Origin: JAQUVS01 sp964389735
GTDB lineage: Bacteria > Bacillota_I > Bacilli_A > RF39 > UBA660
Length of the DNA stretch: 53,995 nt
Direction: 5' to 3'
Assembly: GCA_964389735.1 (NCBI GenBank)
Contig: CAYMEJ010000001.1
Location: 1 to 53,995, forward strand
Numbering within the stretch: position 1 is the first letter of the stretch; every line of letters starts with the position of its first letter. Shown piece after piece: positions 16,508 through 25,006 of the stretch. Both the position numbers and the translations under genes were made by a program. Below the pieces are notes generated by a model that saw nothing but the letters and a program-made list of their open reading frames with translations, was not told the DNA's origin and did no database searches.

Positions 16508-17166
16508 TCGGACACAACACCAATAGTAGATGCATATGCATTTACTTTTATTACTACTTCTTTATCCTTATATAAATCATTTGTTAAATCTACATCATCT
16601 GATAACCACATTCTTAATCTAAATGCTTTTGAATATCCTTCTGTTTTTCCAGGTATTTTACCATTATATACTGTTTTACCTTTGCCATTTTCCATAATTG
16701 TTTCTTTTAATTCATCAAAGGTTTTTACTCTTACTCCATCCATTACTAATGGGCATTCTACTTCTGTAGTACCTGCTACTTCTGTTAAATATATTTTAAT
16801 TGCATCATCTGGTAGCACTTGATTTATACCCTTATTATCAGCTATGTATTTTTCTACTGTTAATTCATATTTTACTTCTTCATCACCTGTTGAATCTCCA
16901 TTAATTGTAAAATCAAATGTTTTTCCTTCTCCTATTCCAGTTTTACCTACTTCATCTATTTCAGGAATAGCATTGTTTAATGTTATGCCATTTCCAACTC
17001 CATTATTTTCTGTATATAAAAATTTAATTTTTCCTGTTGTTAATATATTTTCAACGTTTCCTTCTTTTACATATGAAAAGAAAGCATAACTAGTTCCCAT
17101 AGTTATTAAAACCATTGATATTAATAGTAGTACTGCTACTACTAAACCAGCTTTTTTTAATTTCAT
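16498..17166 (-). CDS. SipW-dependent-type secreted protein (TasA-like), copy 1
   Basis: 222 residues. A Lys-rich start and hydrophobic core (about 3-25) lead into TSYAFFSYVKEGNVENILTTG (in part), the signature of SipW-type signal peptides, with likely cleavage near the Ala. The rest is a beta-rich extracellular domain ending in VVIKVNAYAS. TasA-like proteins are handled by the signal peptidase SipW and form fibres or surface layers; no sipW is in the window. The ATG at 17166 has AGGAG 8 bases upstream. A strong sigma-A promoter and its own terminator make it monocistronic. A paralogue lies at 21826-22464. Confidence 0.82.
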   Translation of the reverse strand: MKLKKAGLVVAVLLLISMVLITMGTSYAFFSYVKEGNVENILTTGKIKFLYTENNGVGNGITLNNAIPEIDEVGKTGIGEGKTFDFTINGDSTGDEEVKYELTVEKYIADNKGINQVLPDDAIKIYLTEVAGTTEVECPLVMDGVRVKTFDELKETIMENGKGKTVYNGKIPGKTEGYSKAFRLRMWLSDDVDLTNDLYKDKEVVIKVNAYASTIGVVSEAE

Positions 17167-17193
17167 AAGAGTCACTCCTATCCTATTAACTTA

Positions 17194-17222
17194 ATTTTAC
17201 ATTTTATTATGTTCTTTGTCAA
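17194..17222 (-). promoter_or_regulatory. Sigma-A promoter of SipW-type gene 1
   Basis: TTGACA, 17 bases, then TAAAAT on the minus strand. The -35 box is perfect and the -10 has one mismatch. Confidence 0.8.
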
Positions 17223-17234
17223 ATAAAATAAACT

Positions 17235-17258
17235 AAAAAAGAGAATTATTTTCTCTTT
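17235..17258 (-). terminator. Terminator after the 102-residue membrane protein gene
   Basis: On the minus strand AAAGAGAA pairs with TTCTCTTT around a 5-base loop and runs into six T. The stop codon is in the loop region. Confidence 0.75.
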
Positions 17259-17554
17259 ATTATCGTTCTTATAATATATCCTAAAAATATAGCAAATACT
17301 ATTACGTATAACCACATTATAATAGTATAAAAAGTACCATCTGTATACTTTCCTATTATATCTGGTATCGATTTAGGAAAATATGCTTTTATTAAATCAT
17401 TTAATTCCTTAACATTAGAATTTTCTTTAATAAAATTCAATATTCTCAATAAAATATCTATACTTCCAATTAAATAAATAAAACTTTTAAAATCTTTATA
17501 AAAGAAGATAACTGCTGTTATTAAAACTCCTATTATTATTAAATCCCAATACAT
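17246..17554 (-). CDS. Small two-TM membrane protein of unknown function
   Basis: 102 residues. Hydrophobic segments at about 4-30 and 76-97 flank a loop (about 38-74), and a basic IKRK tail follows. I do not recognise the family. AGAGGTG before the ATG and the 17-base distance to the MBL hydrolase gene upstream suggest it is the last gene of the dagK-queH-MBL operon. Confidence 0.65.
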   Translation of the reverse strand: MYWDLIIIGVLITAVIFFYKDFKSFIYLIGSIDILLRILNFIKENSNVKELNDLIKAYFPKSIPDIIGKYTDGTFYTIIMWLYVIVFAIFLGYIIRTIIKRK

Positions 17555-17571
17555 ATTTACACCTCTTTATC

Positions 17572-18102
17572 CTAACAATTAAAATATGAATTATACATTT
17601 TCTCATATCCAAGTGTTGTATCAATACCATGACCTGGATATAATCTAATACTATTATCATATTTCTTTATTTTTTCTAAACTATCTATCATTTTTCCTTC
17701 ATCACCAGTTGGTAAATCACATCTACCTATACTTTTATGGAAGATAAAATCACCACAGAAAATAGAGTTTATTTCTTTAAAATAGAATGATATTGAATCG
17801 TCTGAATGACCTTCAGTATATATAACATCAAATGTAAATTTTCCTATTTTATATTCTTGTTCTTTTAGATTTTCTTTATAATATATATCTGCTTTTGTAA
17901 CAGTTGCTAATTGTTCAAGAGCCCCCACATGATCAAAATGACTATGTGTTACTAGTATAGCATCTAGTACTTTATCTCCTATTGCTTCTTTTATTTTTAA
18001 ATATTCACTTCCGGGGTCTATTACTATTACATGATCAAATTTTTCTAATATATAACAATTTTCACTAAGTTGTCCGGTTATTACTTTATTTACTGTTATC
18101 AT
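17572..18102 (-). CDS. MBL-fold hydrolase (glyoxalase II-like)
   Basis: Metallo-beta-lactamase fold enzyme of 176 residues. The di-zinc motifs are THSHFDH, EGHS, GDFIF and PGHG, all in order. The short length and N-terminus (GQLSENCYIL, IDPGSE) match the YqgX/YcbL-like group, which hydrolyses S-lactoylglutathione or related thioesters. The substrate is unproven. The ATG at 18102 overlaps the end of queH by 17 bases, with AAAGGGA as its ribosome site. Confidence 0.87.
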   Translation of the reverse strand: MITVNKVITGQLSENCYILEKFDHVIVIDPGSEYLKIKEAIGDKVLDAILVTHSHFDHVGALEQLATVTKADIYYKENLKEQEYKIGKFTFDVIYTEGHSDDSISFYFKEINSIFCGDFIFHKSIGRCDLPTGDEGKMIDSLEKIKKYDNSIRLYPGHGIDTTLGYEKMYNSYFNC

Positions 18103-18721
18103 TCATTGTATCCCTTTCTTGTTTTGAATATATGCATCCACAATAGTCTTGTCTATATAAGTTATATAATTTTGATAATTCAATACTTCTTTTATATCCC
18201 TCTTTTTTCTTAAAATCTGCATATAAATATTTAACATTATATTCTTTTCCTAGTTCTATTCCTATTTCATTTAATACTTTACTGTCTTTATAAGGACTTA
18301 TTGAAAGTGTCGTAGTAAAATAATCAAAGTTATTTTTACAAGCAATATTTGCCGCTTCTTCCATTCTTAATCTATAACACTTATGACATCTTGCTCCTCT
18401 TTCTTTTTCATGTTCTAAACCTCTTGCTATATTGAAAAATTCTTTTGGGTCATATTTATCTTCCATAAATGTTACTTTATTAATTGTATTTATTTCTGAA
18501 ATAAACTTTTTTTGTTCATTCATTCTTTTTATATATTCTTCTTCTGGAAAAATATTTGGATTATAATATAATACAGTTATTTTAAAATACTTAGATAAAT
18601 ATTCTAATACATAACTTGAACATGGTGCACAACAGCTATGTAATAATAGTGTTGGAATATTATTATTTAGTTGTTCTTTTTCAATTATTTTATCTAATTC
18701 TTTTTGATAATTAATATTCAT
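18086..18721 (-). CDS. queH: Epoxyqueuosine reductase QueH
   Basis: Last step of queuosine synthesis in tRNA, reducing epoxyqueuosine. The family (formerly DUF208) is recognised by LLLHSCCAPCSSYVLEYL, RCHKCYRLRMEEAA, the TTTLSISPYKD segment and RQDYCGC. These Cys residues bind an Fe-S cluster and an adjacent iron. It has 211 residues, the usual size. Its ATG overlaps the stop of the lipid kinase gene by one base. No other queuosine genes are in the window. Confidence 0.93.
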   Translation of the reverse strand: MNINYQKELDKIIEKEQLNNNIPTLLLHSCCAPCSSYVLEYLSKYFKITVLYYNPNIFPEEEYIKRMNEQKKFISEINTINKVTFMEDKYDPKEFFNIARGLEHEKERGARCHKCYRLRMEEAANIACKNNFDYFTTTLSISPYKDSKVLNEIGIELGKEYNVKYLYADFKKKEGYKRSIELSKLYNLYRQDYCGCIYSKQERDTMNDNSK

Positions 18722-19650
18722 TATTTACTCTTTTCTACAAAAAGTTTATCTATAGTATCAGGTAATAGCATTTCTAAATTAGGCATTACCTTAATATCAA
18801 ATGATTGATTATCTCCAGGTAATTCTTCTCCATCTATACACCATGGTTTTCTTAATCTTTCTTTAAATACAATTTTTAAATTATTAGTTTTATGAAAATA
18901 GAATCCTGGTACTTTTGTAATATCGTTTGTTTTTAAGTAAAATAAACTTCTGACAATATCCTTTTTTGTTTTTAAATTACAAAATAATACTTCAAATCTA
19001 TCATCATCTAGTTTTATATCTTTATAAAAGTTATTTATACCTGCAATTCTATTGGCATTACTAATAATTGCAAAAGAATATAGTCCTTGATATCTTTCTC
19101 CATCTACTTCATAAGTTAAATCATATAAATGTGTTTTATTAAATATAAAGTCTTTTGCTCCTTCTAAAAGGTATGCAATATACCCATACTTTTTCTTCAA
19201 TTTTCTTGGAGTTTCATATGGTACACTCATAAATTTACCAAATCCTGCTACATATACGAAAGGTGCACCATTTACCGTACATAAATCTATTTTTCTAGTT
19301 TTACCTGTCAATATAAGTTTTAGATTTTTTGTTATATTTTTACCAAGTCCAAACATTGCTCCTATATCATTAGTTGTTCCATATGGTAAGTGAGATAATA
19401 TTAATCTATTTTTTCTTTTTAAGTTACCTGTTACAACTTCATTAAATGTACCATCTCCACCAATTGATATAACTAAATCATAGTTATCTAATTCTTCTAC
19501 TATCTCTTGAGCATGGCCTTTATATCTTGTTTTAAAAAGGGTTGGTTCATATCCATATGATTCAATTATTTGAGCATATTTATCGTACTCAAAACTTTTT
19601 TTCTTATTTTTACCACTATATGGGTTATAAATAATTGCTAATCTTTTCAC
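18721..19650 (-). CDS. Diacylglycerol kinase family protein (DagK/YegS-like)
   Basis: Soluble lipid kinase family. The nucleotide-binding motif ISIGGDGTFNEV is at about 67-78, the N-terminus reads RLAIIYNPYSGK, and the C-terminus has PWCIDGEELPGD. In Gram-positives DagK recycles diacylglycerol released by lipoteichoic acid synthesis, which is the likely but unproven role. A GTG at 19650 is the better start: AAGGTGA lies 5 bases before it, while an ATG five codons upstream has no such site. About 309 residues. Confidence 0.88.
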   Translation of the reverse strand: MKRLAIIYNPYSGKNKKKSFEYDKYAQIIESYGYEPTLFKTRYKGHAQEIVEELDNYDLVISIGGDGTFNEVVTGNLKRKNRLILSHLPYGTTNDIGAMFGLGKNITKNLKLILTGKTRKIDLCTVNGAPFVYVAGFGKFMSVPYETPRKLKKKYGYIAYLLEGAKDFIFNKTHLYDLTYEVDGERYQGLYSFAIISNANRIAGINNFYKDIKLDDDRFEVLFCNLKTKKDIVRSLFYLKTNDITKVPGFYFHKTNNLKIVFKERLRKPWCIDGEELPGDNQSFDIKVMPNLEMLLPDTIDKLFVEKSK

Positions 19651-19686
19651 TTCAATCACCTTCATTTATTATACTATTAAATAATA

Positions 19687-21624
19687 TTATTTACAATTTT
19701 GAACTTGTAAATTATATTTACTTAGAAATTTATTATTTATTAAATTAATATATTGTTCTTGTTCTTTTGTTTTTGGTTCATATTCAACTAAGAAACTATT
19801 TAAATTTGTTGCAAGTTCTTCTTTATCTTTTGTTGTATTAAATGATATTGCTATATTAGTATTCATATATTTATTAATTACTTCTTGTAATTCATCACTT
19901 TCAATATTTGTATTTAATATTGATGTTATGTCATCATATACTAAATTAGCCTCTTTTGGGAATCGTCTTGTTAATAGTTCATTTATAAAACTTATTTTTC
20001 CTTCTTTTATTCCATAACTTGGAAATAATCCCTCTTGATAACTATCAATTATTTCTCCAACACTCTTTTTTTCACCTTTTTCGTTATATTCAACATTTAT
20101 TGCTCTATAATTATCTTTTGCAAATTTTTCTTTTGTCACTAATATATATTGATCAAATAGATCATCAAGTCTTACTATTTTATCTCCTTGTTTTCTTTTA
20201 TTTGCTTTACTTAATTCTTTTATTTTTTTAGTTTCCATTGTTTCTATTTCTAATGCCTTTTCTTTATAATCTTCCATATACTTTCTATCAATAGTACCTA
20301 AAAGATTAGTTGTAAATATTGAAGAGTACCTTCTAGCATCCATTTCATTGGATACTAGTTTATAGTTGTCATCATAATATTTATTGCATTCTTTTGAAGC
20401 TGATAAAATAATATCTTTTAACATTTGATATTCTATAAAACTAATATCATTATCTTTTATTTTTTTCCATTGATATGCATGCATTAATTCATGAAAACAT
20501 ACTTCAAATATAAATGGGTCTTTTTCATTAATAAAGTCATCTATTCTATCATTATTAATTTTCATCGATTTACTATTTATTAAGTGTTGACCATGTATTA
20601 ATCCTTTCATAGGTGATGTACTATAACCAATTGTATATCTTCCCATATGTAATTGATCAAGAATATTTTCAAATAGTCCTGATATCATTCCTTTATATGC
20701 AAAAACATTACTACATTTATATTTATCATTAATATGACCATTTATTAAAAATTTGCATATTGAAGAAGGAATATTTTTCTTTTCTTTGTAGCAGTTTCCA
20801 ACTGTTTCTAGCAATTTATCATAGTCTTTAAAATTCTCATTTATTTCAAACTTAGATAAATCTGTATCTAATGGTTCAAAGTTTAATCCATCTAATGTCA
20901 TTTTTGAGAGATTACTACTAGGATTTAGTAATTCTCTTTTTATTTCTATTATTAATTCGTCATTATTTGGATCAATATTTTCTTGATTTAAATAATGTAT
21001 ATATTCCTTTATAAAATATCTATTATATTCTGAGTATTTTTCTTCTTTTGGTAATTTAGATATTATTCTTGCATCAGGAAGAGTATTAGGTATTTCTGTA
21101 CTTACTCTATTCTTTCTAAATTCAAAACTTTTTGATTCATTAATTAAATCGTTATCAATTAATTTTTTCATAAAAACACTATAATCTGCCATTGTTGTAT
21201 GGTTTAGTCTTTCACTATCTAAAACATCTGTTAAATAAATGTATTTATCTTCTTCTAATATGTTAGTAGGTTTATTTAACTGTTCTACTATATTTATTAC
21301 TTTATCTATATCAAAATTATCTAATAAATCTATTCTTCTTACTTTTCCTAGTTCAACATATAGTTTTATTATTTCAACATCATTATATATATTACTTAAA
21401 TCAATATTAAAATCTAATATTGATTTAGTATAACTTTCTACTAATTTAATATGAGTTTCTTCTTCATCTTTATCTATTAGACCTTTTAAATACGGCTTAA
21501 TATACTCATTTATAGGTGTTAGATATTCTTTTCTTGTAGCTGGTTCCATGTTACTTATAAAATTTAAGAATTGTTCTTTTTTACTATCATTTAATAATAT
21601 ATTTCTTATATCATTTTCTGTCAT
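19687..21624 (-). CDS. Large predicted zinc metallopeptidase (HELMH), unknown family
   Basis: 645 residues with no signal peptide or membrane segment, so probably cytoplasmic. The only motif I can read is the zincin site FHELMHAYQ at about 379-387, followed some 45 residues later by SNEMDAR, a plausible third zinc ligand (Glu) as in gluzincins. The N-terminal 350 residues and the C-terminal 200 are helical, Lys/Glu/Asn-rich and unlike any family I know. AAAGGA lies 8 bases before the ATG, inside the end of the overlapping 50-residue gene upstream. A peptidase activity is inferred from the motif only. Confidence 0.72.
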   Translation of the reverse strand: MTENDIRNILLNDSKKEQFLNFISNMEPATRKEYLTPINEYIKPYLKGLIDKDEEETHIKLVESYTKSILDFNIDLSNIYNDVEIIKLYVELGKVRRIDLLDNFDIDKVINIVEQLNKPTNILEEDKYIYLTDVLDSERLNHTTMADYSVFMKKLIDNDLINESKSFEFRKNRVSTEIPNTLPDARIISKLPKEEKYSEYNRYFIKEYIHYLNQENIDPNNDELIIEIKRELLNPSSNLSKMTLDGLNFEPLDTDLSKFEINENFKDYDKLLETVGNCYKEKKNIPSSICKFLINGHINDKYKCSNVFAYKGMISGLFENILDQLHMGRYTIGYSTSPMKGLIHGQHLINSKSMKINNDRIDDFINEKDPFIFEVCFHELMHAYQWKKIKDNDISFIEYQMLKDIILSASKECNKYYDDNYKLVSNEMDARRYSSIFTTNLLGTIDRKYMEDYKEKALEIETMETKKIKELSKANKRKQGDKIVRLDDLFDQYILVTKEKFAKDNYRAINVEYNEKGEKKSVGEIIDSYQEGLFPSYGIKEGKISFINELLTRRFPKEANLVYDDITSILNTNIESDELQEVINKYMNTNIAISFNTTKDKEELATNLNSFLVEYEPKTKEQEQYINLINNKFLSKYNLQVQNCK

Positions 21625-21763
21625 TAGATTGTTCCTTTTCTAATAAATCTTGTAATTCAACATTATTAGTTACAAGTGATTCTTGATATAACAATTCTCT
21701 TTTTAATTCTATCGTATCATTACTATTTATATTAAATATTTCCTTTATATCTGTTTTTTCCAT
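21611..21763 (-). CDS. Small 50-residue protein overlapping the zincin gene
   Basis: Short gene coding for 50 residues, from MEKTDIKEIFNINSND to EKEQSNDRK. It is supported by an AGGTGA site 6 bases before the ATG, an extended -10 promoter at 21785-21793, and a 14-base overlap with the large zincin gene whose ribosome site it contains. It is mostly charged helix. It is the only gene I read in the window ending in TGA. It may be a leader that couples translation of the zincin, or a small partner or inhibitor; neither can be shown here. Confidence 0.68.
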   Translation of the reverse strand: MEKTDIKEIFNINSNDTIELKRELLYQESLVTNNVELQDLLEKEQSNDRK

Positions 21764-21784
21764 GTCTTCACCTACTATAATTTT

Positions 21785-21793
21785 ATTATATCA
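21785..21793 (-). promoter_or_regulatory. Extended -10 promoter for the small gene and zincin
   Basis: TGATATAAT on the minus strand, with a poor -35. The start would fall about 15 bases before the AGGTGA site of the small gene. Confidence 0.65.
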
Positions 21794-21802
21794 TATATAA
21801 AG

Positions 21803-21826
21803 AAAAAAGAAGTAATATACTTCTTT
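21803..21826 (-). terminator. Terminator after SipW-type gene 2
   Basis: On the minus strand AAAGAAGTA pairs with TACTTCTTT around a 3-base loop and ends in T residues, immediately after the stop. Confidence 0.8.
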
Positions 21827-22464
21827 TAATTTGACACTTTAACATTATCTGCATATACATTTATTTTTGAAGAGAATGTTTTATTTATATTTTCCTTTAA
21901 TGTTAAATCAGTATCACTTGATATCCATAATCTTAATCTATAGTTTTTCTTAAATGATCTAGTATTTGCAGGTATTATTCCTTGGTATACTATTTTTCCT
22001 GTTTCTCCTGCTATTGTTGTATTATTTAATTGATTATATCTTGTTACTTCTCCATTTAATAATGTTTCAGATATTGCTATTTCTTTATCATCTAATAATT
22101 CTGTTAGATATACTTTTATACATTTTTCATTTAATGTAGAATTAATTCCTTTAGCTAGTACTATTTCATATGATATAGCATTTGCATCTTTAGTTATTCC
22201 TTTTACTGTGAAATCAAATACTTTTCCTTCTCCAGTTTCTAATTTTGCTGTTTCATCTTCAGTCGGATTACTATTTATATTAATACCGTTTTTTGTGATT
22301 TCTTCATACATAAAATTCATATTACCAGTTCTCAAAATATTTGATATTGTTCCTTCTTTTGAATAAGTAAATACTGCATATGTTACCCCTACAGTTACTA
22401 TTACTAATATCATTATTCCTATTACTGATAATATTAGTGTTTTATCATCAACTTTTGTTTCCAT
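21826..22464 (-). CDS. SipW-dependent-type secreted protein (TasA-like), copy 2
   Basis: 212 residues, clearly related to the protein at 16498-17166: both have the signal segment with TYAVFTYSKEGTISNILRTG (compare TSYAFFSYVKEGNVENILTTG in part), then GEGKVFDFTVKG, a KIVYQGIIP strand, YRLRLWIS and a C-terminal INVYA strand. A secreted beta-rich domain after a SipW-type signal peptide is expected. AGGTGATAAT precedes the ATG. It has its own promoter and terminator. The family is probably surface-exposed or fibre-forming; the specific role is unknown. Confidence 0.82.
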   Translation of the reverse strand: METKVDDKTLILSVIGIMILVIVTVGVTYAVFTYSKEGTISNILRTGNMNFMYEEITKNGININSNPTEDETAKLETGEGKVFDFTVKGITKDANAISYEIVLAKGINSTLNEKCIKVYLTELLDDKEIAISETLLNGEVTRYNQLNNTTIAGETGKIVYQGIIPANTRSFKKNYRLRLWISSDTDLTLKENINKTFSSKINVYADNVKVSN

Positions 22465-22481
22465 ATTATCACCTTAATTTT

Positions 22482-22510
22482 ATTATAAGTAATTGTCAGT
22501 TATTTTACAA
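22482..22510 (-). promoter_or_regulatory. Sigma-A promoter of SipW-type gene 2
   Basis: TTGTAA, 17 bases, TATAAT on the minus strand, directly upstream of the AGGTG site. Confidence 0.75.
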
Positions 22511-22511
22511 C

Positions 22512-22548
22512 AAAAAAGAATGTAAATATTTGTAAGTTTACATTCTTT
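22512..22548 (-). terminator. Terminator after the MacB-type ABC gene
   Basis: A 12-bp perfect stem AAAGAATGTAAA/TTTACATTCTTT with a 10-base loop, followed by T residues on the minus strand. Confidence 0.85.
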
Positions 22549-22553
22549 ATTTA

Positions 22554-24863
22554 CTATTCGTTTCTTAATGCTTCAACTGGATCTTTCTTACTTGCTACTT
22601 TAGCAGGAATATATCCACCTATAACAGTTAATATTACACTTATTGTTATTAATACTATTGCATGAATAGGATTTAGTTTTGCAACATTTTCTAATTCAGT
22701 TAAACTGTATATTATAGAATTTGCTGGTATTGTTAATAGTTCTGCTATTAATATTCCTAATAAACCACTACTAATACCAATAATAAATGTTTCGGCATTG
22801 AATACTCTTCTTATGTCTTTCTTTCTTGCTCCTAATGCTCTTAAGATACCAATTTCTTTAGTTCTTTCTAGAACACTAATATACATAATTATACCAATCA
22901 TAATTGATGATACTATTAATGATATTGAAGAGAATGCAATTAATACTACTGTTACTGCATCCATTATTCCACCTGATAATGAAGTAATAGCTTCAGCATA
23001 ATCTGTGTATATGATTTTATCTTCTTCTTCTTTACCTTTATTATAATCATCTAAGTATTTTAATAATTTTTCTTTTGAATCGAAGTCTTTTGGATATATT
23101 TGAATTACCATAGGTGCTTCTTTAGCTCCTAAGTATCCTAATAAATTACTCTTTTCTGTTTTTCCTTCTTCTGTTGTTAAATCAATCTTTTTACCAGTTA
23201 ATACACTATAATCTGCTTCTCTTTGTTTTTTAACTACATCAGAAGTATTGTTTTCTTCCATGATATAATCCATTAATGTTTCCTTATAACATAAACCTGT
23301 TCCACTAAATTGAGCAAATTTATTACCTTTTTTACCTCTAATAATTCCTGTTATTTTTAATGTAACATTGTCATTATCATTGTATAATTTTTCATAATCA
23401 GTATCTACCATAAAGATATTACCTGCTTTTTGGTAGAAATCTTTATCTAATACTACTTTAAATTCTTTATTTAATAATTCATCAAATGATACTACATCAT
23501 CTTTATCGTATCCTAACATTTCTAATACTTCATATGATAATCTATTTTTAGTATCTACTAATAATGTTAATTCATTTTTTTCTTCTGCAAATTTACCATG
23601 TATTAATTCAAAGTTATCAGTTATTACTGCATCTTCTTTTCCATCAACTGATTCAGGTAATGGGAATAATAATGATCCAGTTTGTAAGTTAGTTACTTTA
23701 TTATTATTTTTATATAATATATTTAAATTTGTAGATCTAATGTAACTTAATCCACCAATATAACTACTATTTACTTTTTCTAAGTAATCAATATAGTCTA
23801 ATGATAAGTCATTTTTATGAGTTAAGCTTTCCATTGATATTAATGGATATACTTTCTTTTCTTTTGTAAATGATCTATCATCATCTTTCATCATACTATT
23901 CATAATTTCTGCTTGTTCTTCTTCATCTGCTACTACAACTTCTGGTTGTATTACTATAGGCATTTGAGCTAGGGTATCTGTTTCAAATTTATCTATTTGA
24001 AGTTTAAAACCATTTGATAATGCTAATATTAATGCAATACCAATAATACCTATTGAACTTGCCAATGATGTAAGTATTGTTCTACCTTTTTTTGTTCTAA
24101 TATTATTAAATGATAATTTTAATGCAGTTGTAAATTTCATTGCTGTTTTCTTTATTTTAAATTCTGTATCATTTTTTTCTTCTTTTTTAATTGGATTAGT
24201 ATCCTTTATTATTTCTCCATCTTTGAATTCTACTATTCTACTAGCATATTCTTTTGCTAAATCTGGATTGTGTGTTACCATGATTACTAATTTGTCTTTT
24301 GCTATTTCTTTAATTAATTCCATTATTTGAACACTTGTAGTTGAATCAAGTGCTCCTGTTGGTTCATCAGCTAGAATTATATCTGGATCATTTGCTAATG
24401 CTCTTGCTATTGCTACTCTTTGCATTTGTCCACCAGATAATTGAGTTGGTTTTTTATGTGCATGTTCTAGAAGTCCAACCTTTTTTAATAATTCTTTTGC
24501 CTTTTTAGTTCTTTTTCTTTGACTTATTCCACTTAATGTCATACCCATTTCTACATTATCTAGTACTGTGATATGTGGAATTAAGTTATAGCTTTGGAAT
24601 ATGAAACCTACACAATTATTTCTGTAGTAATCCCAATCTATATCTTTGAATTTTTTTGTGGATTTATTATTAATTATTAAATCACCATCATCATAACGAT
24701 CTAATCCACCAATAATATTTAAGAATGTTGTTTTACCACTTCCACTTGGACCTAATATACTAACGAATTCATTTTTTCTAAATTCTAGACTTATTCCATT
24801 TAAAGCTTCTTGAGTAAAACTACCTGTAGTGTAACTCTTTTTTATGTTTTTTAATTGTAACAT
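22554..24863 (-). CDS. ABC transporter, ATPase fused to FtsX-type permease (MacB-like)
   Basis: 769 residues. The N-terminal ATPase (about 1-225) has Walker A GPSGSGKT, signature LSGGQMQR, Walker B IILADEP and a switch His in VTHN. A linker leads to a first membrane segment near 265-285, a large extracellular domain (about 290-630), then three membrane segments to the end with the FtsX-type ERTKEIGILRALGARKKDI loop. MacB/BceAB-like machines work by mechanotransmission, expelling antibiotics, lipoproteins or peptides. The single-chain form is self-sufficient as a dimer. AAAGGAGG lies before the ATG. The cargo is unknown. Confidence 0.9.
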   Translation of the reverse strand: MLQLKNIKKSYTTGSFTQEALNGISLEFRKNEFVSILGPSGSGKTTFLNIIGGLDRYDDGDLIINNKSTKKFKDIDWDYYRNNCVGFIFQSYNLIPHITVLDNVEMGMTLSGISQRKRTKKAKELLKKVGLLEHAHKKPTQLSGGQMQRVAIARALANDPDIILADEPTGALDSTTSVQIMELIKEIAKDKLVIMVTHNPDLAKEYASRIVEFKDGEIIKDTNPIKKEEKNDTEFKIKKTAMKFTTALKLSFNNIRTKKGRTILTSLASSIGIIGIALILALSNGFKLQIDKFETDTLAQMPIVIQPEVVVADEEEQAEIMNSMMKDDDRSFTKEKKVYPLISMESLTHKNDLSLDYIDYLEKVNSSYIGGLSYIRSTNLNILYKNNNKVTNLQTGSLLFPLPESVDGKEDAVITDNFELIHGKFAEEKNELTLLVDTKNRLSYEVLEMLGYDKDDVVSFDELLNKEFKVVLDKDFYQKAGNIFMVDTDYEKLYNDNDNVTLKITGIIRGKKGNKFAQFSGTGLCYKETLMDYIMEENNTSDVVKKQREADYSVLTGKKIDLTTEEGKTEKSNLLGYLGAKEAPMVIQIYPKDFDSKEKLLKYLDDYNKGKEEEDKIIYTDYAEAITSLSGGIMDAVTVVLIAFSSISLIVSSIMIGIIMYISVLERTKEIGILRALGARKKDIRRVFNAETFIIGISSGLLGILIAELLTIPANSIIYSLTELENVAKLNPIHAIVLITISVILTVIGGYIPAKVASKKDPVEALRNE

Positions 24864-25006
24864 AATATACCTCCTTTATTTTCCAATATTATATTATACG
24901 TTATACTTATCTTTTTTTCTTAAAATTTGCAATAGACTCATTGATTTTACCATAGAATACAGTTTTTTTAAGACGATTTTAGTTGCATTTACACAAATTT
25001 ACGCAA

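Noticed and set aside
24864..25006. A possible regulatory RNA in the 143-base space between the ABC exporter and the sigma gene
   Set aside because: I found no stable stem or conserved motif, only a TATAAT-like box and AT-rich sequence before the exporter gene.
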